This document shows, piece after piece, positions 11,940 to 25,307 of a stretch of DNA of 64,000 nt. Each line of letters begins with the position of its first letter. Position 1 is the stretch's first letter. The notes under the pieces are model-generated. The model was not told the DNA's origin. It saw nothing but the letters and a program-made list of their open reading frames with translations, and did no database searches. The DNA is from Lycium barbarum (Eukaryota > Streptophyta > Magnoliopsida > Solanales > Solanaceae), in assembly GCF_019175385.1 (NCBI RefSeq), contig NC_083346.1:88116543-88180542 (forward strand), read 5' to 3'. Made by a program: the position numbers and the translations under genes.

Positions 11940-14283
11940 TATTACAACTTAGGAAATTTGAGTTGTTGCACTGTAGATAGACTAACACTAAGTTAAGCTA
12001 AACATGAATTCCTTATGAACTTAAGGGGAGTATTTGATAGCTTAAAGTGCGTACTACAAGATTTTGAAGCCACATGACTCAGTGGAACTAAATTCGTCGA
12101 AAGAAGTGAAATGTAAGTTGTGTTTGGGAAGGTTTCGCATCAATCGAGCTAATGTTTATTTAGAAATATCTTGAGAAGGATATATAGGGCTCCTTAGATG
12201 GTTAATGAGGTGTTATACAGGTGCCAAGAAGGTTTCAAAAGAATTGGAAGTCAAATGAATCAGCGAGAGCAAGTTTGAAAAAAAATGGGTTGCACGACCA
12301 CTTATACGGTTCGTATAATGGTCAGTATAACCATTCCAGAGAGGAGTTATCTCATGGTGGGATTATACGATCATTTATACGGACCGTATAAAATTATACG
12401 GACTGTATAAGTGGCCGTATAATCGGGTTGGGTCACCTTTTTTCTCTTTTGATATATAGATGAACCTTGTTCTTATTTTCCATTTACCACATTTTCCCCA
12501 AGTCTTTAAAGCTCTAGAACCTTCCCCCTATCATACTAACTCAAACCCAATAGAAATCAAATATTTATTAGCAAGTATCAAGAGAATCATGTGTGGTGAG
12601 ACTCACTAGGGTTTGTAGAATTCAAGATTTGGTTGTTGAACAACTTGGATGAGGGAAGAAAGTAGAAGATGAGTCTCAAATATGGATTTATTGATATTTT
12701 TGAGTCGTAAATTAACTTGACTCATGATTCTTAGTATGCTATGAGTATAATCTTCTTGAGGGGGGCACTAATGATGTTGAGGAAGTATTGGATGGAAGTG
12801 GATATGGTGTTGTGTTGTAGCTATTGTTATGAATGACCTTAAAAAAGAGTTTTGAGGATTGGATAATGCTTAACATGAAAGAAGCCTCTTGATTATGATA
12901 TTATGGATGTTGCTATTCATGTTTGGGAGTTTTCTATTATATGGAGAAAGTAAATGAAACAAAGAAAATGCTACCCAAATTCCGTTAGCCCTTAGTTTAT
13001 TTAGTTTAAATTTAATCATGCTTTCAATGACCTAACCTTAGAACGAATCCTCTTGAATGTAGAGTCGCGAGCTTGGAAGGAGAGGGTTTAGTCGTTAAGA
13101 AGACAAAGGTATGTTAAGGCTAGTTCCTTTCTATCAAAGGCATGATTCCTATGTTATGATTCTATCTGTATTTTCCATAACCTCCTTATGCCCAAAAGCT
13201 AGAAGTTCATGATTCTTAAAAGCTTCTTATGATACCAAAGATGAGATGTTTTCCATGTTGAACATCACGATGATGATCTTAATGCTAGCAATTCTAAAGC
13301 TTATGGTTTTGATGCTATTGTGATATTATTGAGTTATTTGATGAATTCCTTGATTTCATTCATTGTTGTTGATCTCACCTTATGAATTGTTCCTTCAGGC
13401 TGAGATATAGCGGTGATGATTCCATAAGATAATCAGAGGTTACCGACCTTACATCACTCCGACAGAACAGTAGCTTTTAATTGGGCTCTTATGCATGCTT
13501 ATTTTTATGTATGATTACACCGGGCCTAATTGGCTGGGCAGACACCACTACGGTGGGCGTAGTGGGCGGCATGAGATGATTACCCCAGACGCGGGAGGCC
13601 CGGATGCGGGCTAATGATGATTACACCGTACCCATCTGGTCGGGCAGTTTATTTATGGCATGTTATGATGTTGTTTTAAAAGTAAAAGTTAGCATGCATG
13701 GCTCTGCCATAAGAGTCTGTCAATTACAGGTTATCCCTTTATCTCATGTTTCTTTATTATGTTATTATTCATGCCTCGCATACTCAGTACATTGTTCGTG
13801 CTGACGTCCTTTCTTTTATGGACGTTGCCTTCATGTCTGCAGGTGGACTGGGAGAGGGTCCCAATCCCTAGCAGCTTTATCAGCAGTATACAGGAGCACT
13901 CCACTACTCCGGAGTTGCAGTTTATTGGTATATTCTTTTGTATTTATATTTGGGGCATGGCGGGGTCCTGTCCCGTCCTTATGATTTTCAGTACTCCCGT
14001 TAGAGGCTTGTAGACATGTGTGGATATTAGATATTTCATGACCTTATTAGTGTATATTCTGTATATCATTTTATATCCTTGCTAGCTTGTTCATATATAT
14101 GTTTGAGGTGGAATCAAAAAATGCTTCGTACCGATTTTAATTTTTGAGAATGGCATTTATTCAAGTCGAGTTATTTGATAATCAGAGAAATGGTCCACTG
14201 AGATAGATTGGAAGAAGTATGACTAGTGGTGCTCGGTTGGCTAGCTCCGGATACTCATCATGGCCCCTGGATGGGTCATGACA
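11940..14283 (+). repeat. B 5' LTR
   Basis: Begins TATTACAACTTAGG (mutated from TGTTACATCTCGG in the 3' LTR) and ends GGTCATGACA before the PBS. Compared with the 3' LTR it lacks about 107 bp (3' LTR about 19950-20057) and a roughly 68-bp partial duplication of the GACACCACTACGGTGGGCG block (3' LTR about 20976-21045). Confidence 0.85.
12292..12425. promoter_or_regulatory. U3 palindrome cluster and TATA region of B 5' LTR
   Basis: Copies of TTATACGGTCCGTATAA and variants (TTATACGGACCGTATAA) are followed by a weak TATA-like GATATATAGATG near 12450. Same position and motif type as in element A, although the rest of the LTR differs. Confidence 0.55.
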
Positions 14284-14285
14284 AA

Positions 14286-14299
14286 AGTGATATTAGAAC
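14286..14299 (+). other. Degenerate primer binding site of B
   Basis: TGATATTAGAAC in place of TGGTATCAGAGC, right after the 5' LTR end. Three mismatches to the initiator Met tRNA primer site fit long decay. Confidence 0.65.
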
Positions 14300-14499
14300 A
14301 GTTCCGTCCCAGGGTGTGTCTATGAGTCGTGTCCGGTAAAGTCTTATTTATGGGTGTGAAGCATGCCATACTTATGAACAAGAGGTTCCGGGGTATTTAG
14401 GAATAATGATCGTTGTTGTTCTTCATAGATCGTGCGATAGAGCCATACTATAAGATTTCTCCTTTTCCTAATTGTGTGATATGATTTCAGCGATTCCTA

Positions 14500-15480
14500 T
14501 GTAGGGGAAAGCAACAGCTGCCCAGAAGGGCAAGACAGCAGCAGGAAGGCAGACCGAACGGGAGCCACCGGTAAATATTGAGGAGGGTGAGTCGCATAAT
14601 GAGGCTCCATCTTGGACCTCTAACACTCTGCCTATTTTCGAGTCAAAGTTGGATGAAGACCCATAAGGCTTTATAGATAAGATGATGAGAACGTGGAGGA
14701 TAATACATGATTCTGATACTGAGTCAGTGGAGTTGGCTTCCTATAGACTGCGGGATGTTGCCGTTCTTTGGTACAATAATTAGATATCTTCGAGAAGGGA
14801 AAATTTTCCTCCCCTGGTATGGCAGGAGTTTGTAGATGCTTTCATCCGTCATTATTTGCCACCCGAGGTCTGACGGGCCAGAGCTAACATGTTTTTAAAT
14901 TTAAGGCAAGGAAATATGAGTGCTTTGGAGTATAGTCTCCGCTTCAATTCATTGGCTAGGTATGCTCCGGCCGTGGTAGCTGATATGGGAGATCGGCTGC
15001 ATCGGTTTGTGAGTGGCTTGTGGCCACATTTGATTAAAGACTGCTTGACAACTTCACTCCAGGAAGAGATGGATATTTCTCGTATTCAAGCTCATGCTCA
15101 GAATTTGGAGGAGCAACGGCAGCCACACAGAGGGGAGCGTGATTCTGACAGAGGGCATAGTAAGAGAGCTAGATCTGCAGGTGCTAGCAGTGAGTAAAGA
15201 GGGGGTCAGAGGCAACAATATTCCACGTATTCAAGCTAATCCGTGGCTAGTGCATCTCCTAAATTTGTGGGCAGGAGATTTGACCACACTATTTATTCTG
15301 GACCGGGTCAGAGCTCAAGTGTTTTAAGTTCCCAGTTTAGAGGCGATCCTAGTCAGAGGAGACCACCTGTACCATGGTGCAGTCAGTGCGGTAGATTATA
15401 TGCGGGTCATAATCGTTGAGGCTCAGATGCTTGTTATTTGTATGGTTAGACTAGGCATATAATTCGTGATTGTCCATCGA
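14500..15480 (+). pseudogene. B gag remnant
   Basis: Capsid/nucleocapsid remnant. The longest open piece is 14889-15197, preceded in the same frame by a TGA near 14872 and further upstream stops. A conserved retrotransposon gag stretch is seen (FVDAFIRHYLPPEV, then NLRQGNMSALEYSLRFNSLA). The C-terminal part near 15376-15475 keeps zinc-knuckle traces (CSQCGR, then HIIRDCPS), but two TGA/TAG stops fall inside and the second knuckle has lost a cysteine. The protein would have packaged element RNA into particles. Confidence 0.8.
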
Positions 15481-15654
15481 TGAATGGTAGAGGTGGGACC
15501 CAGCCCATAGGATCAGTAGCCGACTCTTCTTCATCTGTGCGCCCTGTGGGGCAAGGCTCATAGGCATCACCAGTTCATGGTAGGGGAAGAGGGGGAGCAT
15601 CCAGTTCAAGTGGCCCTCATCCTCATATTTATGCATTGGCCGGGCGATTGGATC

Positions 15655-18600
15655 TCGAGTCCTCCCCTGATGTTGTCACAGGTATATTATCAGTATTCTC
15701 TTATGATGTTTAGGCATTTATTGATCCTGGCTCTACCTTGTCGTATATTACTCCTTATATTGCTGATCGTATTAGGGTGAAACTCGAGCCAATCAAACCT
15801 TTTGAAGTGTCTACTCCTAGTTGTGACCCGGTAACAACTAGATGAGTATATAGAAACTGTGTGGTTGTGATGTGTGATCGTCATACTGGAGCTGATTCGA
15901 TCGAGCTGGAAATGTTAGATTTCGATGTTATTATGGGCATGAATTGGCTAGCCTCTTGCTATGCTAATATGGATTGTAGAATAAGAATAGTTCGATTCCA
16001 ATTTCTAGGAGAACTAGTGCTTGAATGGAAAGGTAACACAGCATCCCCAAGAGGTAGGTTTACTTCCTATCTCAAAGCGAGGAAGATGATTGCTAAGGGC
16101 TACATTTATCATTTTGTCCGGGTTCATGACACTGAAGCAAAACCGCCAACTCTTCAATCCGTTAGGGTGGTAAATGTGTTTTCGGATATGTTTCCAGATG
16201 AGCTTCCAGGTCTTCCACCAGAACGGGAGATTGATTTTACTATTGATGTGCTGCCAGATACCAAACCCATATCTATTCCTCCTTACAGAATGGCTCCTGC
16301 AGAATTGAAAGAGCTAAAGGCACAACTGAAGGATTTGCTCGAGAAAGGATTTATTAGGCCCAGTTCATCGCCATCGGGAGCACCTGTCTTATTCGTAAGA
16401 AAGAAAGATGGTTCCTTGTGAATGTGCATTGACTATAGGCAGTTGAACAAGGTGACAATAAAGAATAAGTATCCGCTTCCAAGAATCGATGATTGTTTGA
16501 TCAATTGCAGGGTGCTAATTTCTTTTCAAAGATAGATCTGAGATCAGGATATCACCGAGTGAGAGTTAGAGAAGAAAACATTCCCAAAACGTCTTTCAGA
16601 ACTAGATATGGTCATTATGAATTTCGGATAATGTCATTTGGATTGACTAACGCCTCAGCAGTATTCATGAATTTGATGAATAATGTGTTCAGGCCTTTCC
16701 TAGATTTATTTATAATCGTGTTCATCGATGACATTCTGGTATACTCTCGATCAGAAGCAAAGCATGCAGATTATTTACGTACTGTCCTTGGAATTCTTCA
16801 GACTTGAGAGTTATATGCCAAGTTTTCAAAATGCGAGTTCTAGATGAATTCTGTAACTTTCCTGGGCCATATCTTCTCAGCTGACGGCATTCGGGTAGAT
16901 ACTCAGAAAATTGTGGCTGTGAAGACTTGGCCAAGGCCTACAACACCTAAAGAGGTCCGTAGCTTTCTGGGATTAGCATGCTATTACAGAAGATTTGTCG
17001 AAGGATTTTCTTCTATTTCTGCACCATTGATGAAGCTTAACTCAAAATCAGCAAATTTCAATGGACCGATGATTGTGAGCGCAATTTCCAGGAATTAAAA
17101 GATAGATTGACTTCAGCTCCAGTCTTGACACTTCCAGAAGGATTAGAAGGCTATGTTGTTTATTGTGATGCCTCCGGTGTTGGGTTGGGCTATGTGTTGA
17201 TGCAGCAAGGTAAGGTCATAGCCTATGCCTCCAGGCAGTTGCGAAAACACGAGAAAAGCTATCTGATCCATGATCTTGAACTAGTTGCATCCCTAAAGAT
17301 GTGGATACATTACTTGTATGGTGTTCATGTCGATATTTATATAGATCACAAGAGTCTCCAGTATATTTTCAAGCAGAAAGAGTTAAATCTACGGCAGAGA
17401 CGGTGGTTAGAGCTATTGAAGACGTAAGTATTTTATATCATCCCGGTAAGGCGAATGTGGTGGCTGATGCTCTTAACCGTAAATGCATAAGCAGTTTATG
17501 TGTCGTTCAGCCGGAGAAAAGGGAATAAGCTCGTGAACTTCAACAGCTAGCTAGCCTAGGAGTTCGCTTAATAGACTCGGGCAATGCAGGAGTTGCTATT
17601 CATAACTCTGTTGTTTCGTCCTTAGTAGTGGAGGTGAAAAAGCGACAACATGAAGACCCCAAATTGAGTTATTACAAAGATACACTTCCTCAGAAAGAGA
17701 AGTCACCATTTGAAATTTCTGCAGATGAAGTTCTCAGTTATCGAAGCAGGCTATGTGTCCCAGATGTTGCTGGATTATGCCACCAGATTTTGGAAGAAGC
17801 CCATTACTCCCGTTGCTCTATTCATCCAGGAGAGACAAAGATGTAGCATGATCTATAGTCAATGTATTGGTGGGACGGAATGAATAAAGATATAGCAGAG
17901 TTTGTAGCTCAGTGTCCAAATTGTCAACAACTGAAAATTGAGCATTAAAAACCAGGAGGATTGTTGTAAGCTATGGAAATTCCAACTTGAAAATGGGAAG
18001 TGATCAACATGGATTTTATCGTAGGCTTGCCTCGTTCTCTGCGTAAGTATGACTCCACATGGGCAATTGTTGACAGACTTACGAAGTCAACTCATTTTCT
18101 ACCAGTCAAAGCTATATACTTAGCAGAAGATTATGCAAGGCTGTATCTTCAAGAGATAGTGCGACTTTATGGTGTCCCAGTATCCATCATCACACCTAGG
18201 CGAGCACAATTTACATCTAATTTCTAGAAGTCCTTCCAAGAAGGTTTGGGAACTCAAGTGATACTTAGCACACCATTTCATCCACAGACTGATGGACAAG
18301 TTGAACGTACTATTCAGACCTTGGAAGATATGTTGCGGGCATGTGTATTAGACTTCGGAGGTAATTGGGATGATCATTTGCCACTTATTGAATTTGCATA
18401 TAACAACAGTTATCATTCTAGTATTAATATGGCCCCATATGAGGCTCTATACGGGAGAAAGTGTAGATCGCCAATTGGATGGTTTGAGGGAGGAGAGACA
18501 CAACTAATAGGCCCAGAATTGATCCAACAAGTGGTAGAAAAGATTAAGCTTATTCGAGACCGGTTGTTCACAGCCCAGAGTCACCAGAAATCTTATGCAG

Positions 18601-19064
18601 CCAACCATCGACGAGACTTGGAATTTCAAGTTAACGATTGGGTATTCTTGAAAGTGTCACCAATGAAAGGTGTAATGAGATTCGGCAAGAAGGGAAATCT
18701 TAGTCCCCGGTATATTGGGCCTTACAAGATTCTGCGCAAGGTAGGCCAAGTGGCTTATAAATTAGATCTACCTTCAAATTTGGAGTCAGTCCATCCGGTT
18801 TTCCATATGTCGATGCTTCGTAAATGTGTTGGAGACCCTTCTAGAATCGTGTCTGTAGATGATATCCAAGTTACTGAGAAATTGTCTTATGAAGAAGTAC
18901 CCAGTGCCATACTAGATAGGCAAGTGCGGAGACTCACAACCAAAGATATAGCCTCAGTTAAGGTCCTGTGGAGAAACAATAATAGAGATGAAATGACTTG
19001 GGAAGCAGAAAAACATATGAAGTCCAGATATTTGCATTTATTTTCACCCCCAGAAGAGGCTTAA
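15655..19064 (+). pseudogene. B pol remnant: protease, RT, RNase H, integrase, chromodomain
   Basis: Domains in order: aspartic protease with DPGSTLSY (about 15720); a DVIMGMNWLASCYAN segment; reverse transcriptase from about 16190 with the active-site FIDDILVYS at 16721; RNase H with CDASGVGLG and the Ty3-type [13 protein letters not shown] (17107-17427); integrase with an H-H-C-C zinc site (17770-17935), MDFI near 18010, and DGQVERTIQ near 18290; then a chromodomain-like tail ending at 19064. Damage: TGA at 16419, one-base deletions near 16490 and 17055, a frame change near 17410, further stops near 16804, 16842, 17846 and 18225. The second catalytic Asp of integrase is replaced (codon 18195-18197 is CCT, Pro). 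Not functional. Confidence 0.92.
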
Positions 19065-19274
19065 GCAGAGACTCCATTGTCCCCAGGTATGTAATACTTT
19101 CTTTGATGCTTTCTTTGTCGTGTGTGGCCATGATTGTTGATGTCGTCATTGTTGCCCTGTGAGGCGATATATTTTGGGTTACTGTGATAGGATGGTAGTG
19201 CCATATTATAGGGGAAACTCTAGCAAAATTTTTGTAGAATGCCCAAGAGTCAAACATTCGATGACGAATGTTCC

Positions 19275-19288
19275 TAAAGGGGGGAGAA
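19275..19288 (+). other. Polypurine tract of B
   Basis: TAAAGGGGGGAGAA abuts the 3' LTR start TGTTACATCTCGG, preceded by the CATTCGATGACGAATG box shared with element A. Confidence 0.9.
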
Positions 19289-21734
19289 TGTTACATCTCG
19301 GGAATTTCGAGTTGTTGTGTTGTAGATACACTAATGCTAGGTTAAGGTAAAAATGAAGTCCTTATGAAGTTAAGGGGAGTATTTGATAGCTTTAAGTGCG
19401 TACTACAAGATTTTGAAGTCACATGACTCGGTGGAATTAAATTCGTCAAAGAAAGTGAAATGTAAGTTGTGTTTTGGAAGGTTTCGCATCAATCGAGCTA
19501 ATATTTATTTAGAAATGTCTTGAGAAGGAGCTATAGGGCTCCTTAGATGGTTAATGAGGTGTTATACAAGTGCCAAGAAGGTTTCACAAGGATTGGAAGT
19601 CAAATAAATCAACGAGAGCAAGTTCGAAAAAAATGGGTTGTACAACCACTTATATGGTCCGTATAACCATTCCAGAGAGGGGTTATCCAATAGTGGGATT
19701 ATACGACCATTTATACGGACCGTATAAAATTATACGGACCGTATAGGTGGCCGTATAATCGGGTCGGTCACCTTTTTTCTCTTTTTATATACAGATGACC
19801 CTTGTTATTATTTTTTCATTTCCCACATTTTCCCCAAGTTTTCCCCCTATCATATTAACTCAAACCCATGAGAAATCAAAGATTTATTAGTAAGACTCAA
19901 GAGAATCAAGTGTGGGGAGACTCACTAGGGGTTGTAGAATTCAAGATTTTCATTTGGTATTGAAGTTGGGGTTTTATTCAAGTGAAATACATTAACCCAA
20001 AATTCATCCTTATATGATAAAAGATGAGTTTTACATCTGTTTCATTTTATTAAGAGTATTTGGTTGTTGAACAACTTGGATGAGGGAAGAAAGTAGAAGA
20101 TGGGGCTCAAATATGGATTTAATGATATTTTTGAGTAGTAAATTAACTTGAGTCATGATTCTTAGTATGCTATGAGTATAATCTTGTTGAGGAAGTATTG
20201 TATATAAGTGGATATGGTGTTGTGTTGTAGCTATTGTTATGAATGACCTTAAAAAGGAGTTTTGAGGATTGGACAATGCTTAACTTGAAAGAAGCCTCTT
20301 GATTATGATATTATGGATGTTACTATTGATGTTAGGGAGTTGTCTATTATATGGAGAAAGTCAATGAAACAAAGGAAATGCTGCCTAAATTACGTTAGCC
20401 CTTAGTTGCTTTAGTTTAAACTTAATCATGCTTTCAACGACCTAACCTTAGTACGAATCCTCTTGAATGTAGAGTCGCGAGCTTGGAAGGAGAACGTTTA
20501 GTCGTTAAGAAGACAAACGGTATGTTAAGGCTAGTCCCTTTCTTTCAAAGGCATAATTCCTATGTTATGATTCAATCCATATTTTCCATAACCACCCTAT
20601 GCCCAAAAGCTAGAAGTTCATGACTCTTAAAAGCTTCTTATAATACCAAAGATGAAATGTTTTCTATGTTGAACATCATGATGATGATCTTAATGCTAGA
20701 AATTCTAAAGCTTATGGTTTTGATACTATTGTGAGATTATTGAGTTATTTCATGAATTCCTTGATTTCATTCATTGTTGCTGATCTCACCTTATGAATTG
20801 TTCCTTCGGGATGAGATATAGTGATGATGATTCCATAAGATAATCGGAGGTTACCGACCTTACGTCATTCCGATAGAATTGTAGCTTTTAATTGGGTTCT
20901 CATGCATGCTTATTTTTATATATGATTACATCGGGCCTAATTGGCCGGGCAGACACCACTACGGTGGGCGTAGTGGGCGGCTTATGGATAATGATAATAA
21001 CACCGTGCCTATATGGCACGGGAAGACACCACTAGTGGGCGGCATGAGATGGTTACCCCGGATGCAGGAGGACCGGACGTTGGCTAATGATGATTACACC
21101 ATACCCATATGGTCGGGCAATTTTTATATATATATATATGTTATGATGTTGTTTTAAAAGTAAAAGTTGGCATGCATGGCTCCGCCTTAAGAGGCAGTTA
21201 GTTACAGGTTATCCCTTTATCTAATATTTCTTTATTATATTATTATTCATGCCTCACATACTCAGTACATTTTTGTGCTGACGTCCTTTCTTTTATGGAC
21301 GTTGTGTTCATTCCCGCAGGTAGAGAGGGAGAGGGTCCCGATCCCTAGGAGCTTTATTAGCAGATATACAGGAGCACTCCACTACTCCGGAGTTGCAGTT
21401 TATTGTTATATTCTTTTGTGTTTATATTTGGGGCATGGTGGGGTCCTGTCCCATCCTTATGATTTTTCAGTACTCCAGTAGATATTTCATGAACTTATTA
21501 GTGTATATTCTGTATATCATTTTGTAGTCTTGCAGGCTTGTTCATATATATCTTTGAGGTGGACTCGGTGAATGCTTCGTGCCGAGTTTAATTTTTGAGA
21601 ATGGCATTTATTCTGGTCGAGTTATTCGATAATCAGAGAAGTGGTCCACCGAGATTGATTGGAAGAAGTATGACAAGGGTGCTCAGTAGGCTAGCTCTGG
21701 GTACCCGTCATGGCCCTTTGGTTGGGTCGTGGCA
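19289..21734 (+). repeat. B 3' LTR
   Basis: Starts TGTTACATCTCGG and ends GGTCGTGGCA (mutated from GTGACA). It carries a palindrome cluster (19640-19760), a TATA-like TTTATATACAG near 19777 and a short (TA)n near 21127. Open frames inside are chance. Confidence 0.88.
19640..19760. promoter_or_regulatory. U3 palindrome cluster in B 3' LTR
   Basis: TTATACGGACCGTATAA, TTATACGGACCGTATA and half-sites, starting about 350 bp after the LTR start, as in the 5' copy. Confidence 0.55.
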
Positions 21735-22575
21735 AACAAAGCCCTAGTATACTGCAAATTTTTCTTATGCTACTTCAGGTGTGTTCTTATATTTATAGAA
21801 CTAGAGCGCCGACTTTTCTGGAAAGTCAATCTCTTTCACGAACAGATGTGTCTGTTCAATTTAAGACATCCTAATATTACAAACTAATTCAACAATCGCC
21901 CACTAGTTTGTAACATATCTCATAATATCATACATACCAGAAAATATCTTGCATAGATTTGAACTTTCTATTAGTGTAAATACTTTAATGTTTGATGAAG
22001 TTGATGGTATCCTAAGATTTGAACCACAATCCATAATGTCAACCTGAAGTATCACACACATAATATCATTTAGTAGCTAAGTAATCCAATATTTTCCTTT
22101 TAGCGCTTTTATGGCCATGTGCTCAATCCCGGTTCATGAATATTTAAAAGACCAACCCTTTTGATCCTATTTGAAGCGGCATCACTTCAATATTCATATA
22201 GGTGAAATTAGCTACTATGTCCCTGTTACTAGACACATTTACTAATTTCATTAAGAATAAATTCAACATTTCTCGTAACAGTTTGCACTATAGAGTTTGT
22301 CACTATGCACACGTTATTTCAAGCATTTAACAACTCTGTAACTCCCTACATAACAATATGAAATATATTGGAATCAAGGCTCTTAAAAAGGAGACTCGTG
22401 CTTTAGCAACACAAAGTAATTTGTTATTTCCTGTTGAACTTATGTTGTTAGAGTGTATACTAACTCAAAATTGGGTTCCCATTACTTGTGCTTAGTTTAA
22501 GGGTATTACCCTTATTCCCTCACAATTTATTTGTATTGTATTTTTTCTAAAAAAATATTGCAAGATCAACATAAC
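21735..22575 (-). mobile_element. Copia-like fragment H: LTR start, PPT and 3' internal end
   Basis: Read on minus, an internal stretch (22575 to 21895) ends in the purine-rich AAACTAGTGGGCGAT, directly followed by TGTTGAATTAG at 21894, an LTR start of Ty1/copia type. Within the LTR a TATA-like CTATAAATATAAG lies near 21795-21807. The LTR is interrupted at 21735 by element B. No pol motif is readable in the 680-bp internal piece. Confidence 0.55.
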
Positions 22576-24602
22576 TGTAACGACCCCTTAGATTGTTTTA
22601 AGAACTACAACTCTTTTTACCTAATATCCTTCTCGTCAATTAAAATGAAATTTTGAGCTATTCTTTAATTACGATTATTTAATTGACGGGAAATTTTATA
22701 AAATAACTATTTATTGGGTGTGAATGTTTTATTTCTATTTTTTTAGGCACATATATAAGGTATAAGTTGGTGAATAATGTATTTGACTAAGTGGGCCAAT
22801 TTTTACCTTATACATATTGGTTGAGTAAAAAGGTTATTTGAATAATTATTATAGTTGGTGGTTAATGGAACAAGTCCATAATTCATTTAATAACCTATGT
22901 TACATATAGCCCATGTACAAGAATAAACTAAAATTTGTAGGGTTTGACACTTTGGGATCATAACTTTAGCAAATTCTAAGAGAATATCGAGTTGTTCGTT
23001 TCGGCAAGGCAGACGACAAAATTGATTCAAGTAAGAGCTTAGCTAAAGATCCAATTCTTCGAATCATTGATTTCTATGAAACATTTGATAATAAATATTA
23101 TAGAATTATTTGGTGGAAATGTATTTAAGTTCTAAGGATGTTTTTCCCACTTTCTGTTGGAATTGGCCGTGTGGGGTTAGGTGAGAAGTTAGTGGATGAA
23201 TCATTGCTAATGATGAATAAATGATTGAGGAATAATTAAAATGTAATGGTTGGATAATCTTTGGTAAAACAATAATAGAATGGACGTTGGGTCAACACAT
23301 GGTCCCTGTAAGTTTTTTTGCAAAATTGGTAGCACTGTTTCCGTATTTTATTCTAGTTTTGAAATTCTCTTATGTTTATCATGTTGTAACTTCACTTTCG
23401 TAATATTGGGTCTATGCGATTGATTGTTAGGTGTATTTACTCATATGAACACCTTCAAATTCATGGTATTTGAGATGTGGAAAGTGAGATTTTAGTCCTA
23501 AACTAGGATTTTGGGGTTTGATCATTTTGCGGGTTGACTTTGAGTTGTCCGGAACACTAACATTTGGAAAGTAGTTTATTTTCTATAATTTAATGTTCCA
23601 ATCCCGTTATTGATTTATTGGGAACGTTCCGAAACTTTGCGGAAGGGAAACCAAAATATTGAGGTGCGTGGCCCATTAGCTAAGCAATCGTCGGGGTATT
23701 TTAAGACTTCCTAGACTACTTTGAGGAACAATTTGCTATTGAGGGTCTCATACCCATGGCGTGACGGGCATTGGTGTGATTACCGTTGTGTGAATGAGAA
23801 AGTATATGGTTACATAGCGACAGATTGTAGTCCGAGAATGCCAAAGCTTATGCACATTAGCTGATAATTAGTTGACTTGGTTGCTTATTGTGTGCTTATA
23901 TCACTCCATTTGATCGGTATATTTGTGTTAATCGAGTCAGAGCTGTTTACATGTACAATTCTTGATTTTATTTGAAATGCATCAGGTATTCTTATATTGT
24001 GTGATCATCCATACTTTTAGTTGATGATGGATCACGTGAATTGACTCAATATGAGCTTAGATTGATTTGTTTTGAGTGAAATGCGAAAGGGAAATGGTTC
24101 TAGATAAATTGTGATACACCGAAGGGAAATGGTTTCGTAAAATGTGTGTAAGCATAAGGGTAAAGGTTCCCACAATATATGGACCTTGCGAGTCCCTCTT
24201 GGGTCATGAACTCCCAAAGATTACCGAGGAGTGTCGTGTATATACGGTTTGACAGAGATTTTGTATTTGAGGTAAATAGCTACATGGATTCGCATTGCAT
24301 TGCATTACATCTTCCATTATTGTATGATTATGTGTGTAATTGATTATTGGATTTTACTTGATGTTTGAATATCCTTACTTCGGTGAAAACATGATTGTTG
24401 GGTGTAATGTAGACTTGTAAGATTAAAAGAATATTTTCTTAAAAATCCTATCACTACTTCTTTATTGTTGGTGTACACGTGGTTTTGTACTCATACTACA
24501 CTTGATGCACTCTTTTGTGGTGCAGATTTAATTCCGAGTACTAGGGCCCAATGGAGCGCATTGAGTCTGAACAGTGTTGATTAGAGATCGTGGTAAGCTG
24601 CA
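22576..24602 (+). repeat. LTR K (gypsy type), solo or truncated
   Basis: Starts TGTAACGACCCC at 22576, the opening typical of plant gypsy LTRs, and near its end has GGTGCAGATTTAATTCCGAG followed by GAGATCGTGGTAAGC, as at LTR 3' ends. No PBS or PPT is visible beside it. It meets the end of LTR C head-on at 24602/24603 (CA then TG). No target duplication was found. No coding sequence in these 2 kb. Confidence 0.5.
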
Positions 24603-25307
24603 TGACCATCACGTCCCAAATCCCACCCTGGTACAACAAGCATCCGATGCTAAGGAACCACATTGGAAGCACCTTGTAAAGTTAAATAACTGATATTCTC
24701 ATTTAACGCATCCATAATCATTAACTCAACAAAACTATAAAGACTTAGTCGTAAGCATGCCAACAAAAATAATAATCAGCGGAAGTCTATAATTAATTCG
24801 GTAGTCATAAACATGGCGAAACTCCCAACAAGTAATACAAGACATCAACATTCTATCAAAAATTCTAACTTTGGGACGCAGCCCGAAAACTGAACGGAAT
24901 AACGAAAGATAGAAAGGTGTCCCACGAAGAAGCATGTGATACTCCGTACGCACGTCATGAACCTACTCTTCAAAATTACCTAACACTCCATCAAAACAAC
25001 AATAGTATGCCTGAGTACTAGGTACTTAGTGAGTATATAAAGGGAAATAGTTAATATGTTAAAATAATATAGTAAAATCAGTAAAATATTATCAATGAAA
25101 AACTGTTCGAAATCCCGAGATAGAGGAAGCCAGTAAACTTAGTAAATCACTAGTAAATGCCAAGACACAAGATTATATCAACTTCAACTTATTATACTAT
25201 TCATCTCATTAAGTCATTCACTTACGAACTTAAGATAACCACAAGCCACTCTCATGCAACCAAAAGATCAACACATGCCAACTCACGGGAAATAATCGTT
25301 TGATACA

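Larger units (their letters stand above)
11940..21734 (+). mobile_element. Element B: Ty3/gypsy chromovirus, Tekay/Del type
   Basis: Complete but dead element: 5' LTR 11940-14283, PBS-like site 14288-14299, gag about 14500-15480, protease-RT-RNase H-integrase-chromodomain about 15655-19064, PPT 19275-19288, 3' LTR 19289-21734. The gene order (integrase after RNase H) defines Ty3/gypsy, and the C-terminal chromodomain-like tail defines a chromovirus. Many stops and several 1-nt frameshifts break every domain. The LTRs differ by substitutions and by two large indels, so the insertion is old. It lies in a copia LTR; the target duplication survives only as AAC on the two sides. Confidence 0.9.
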
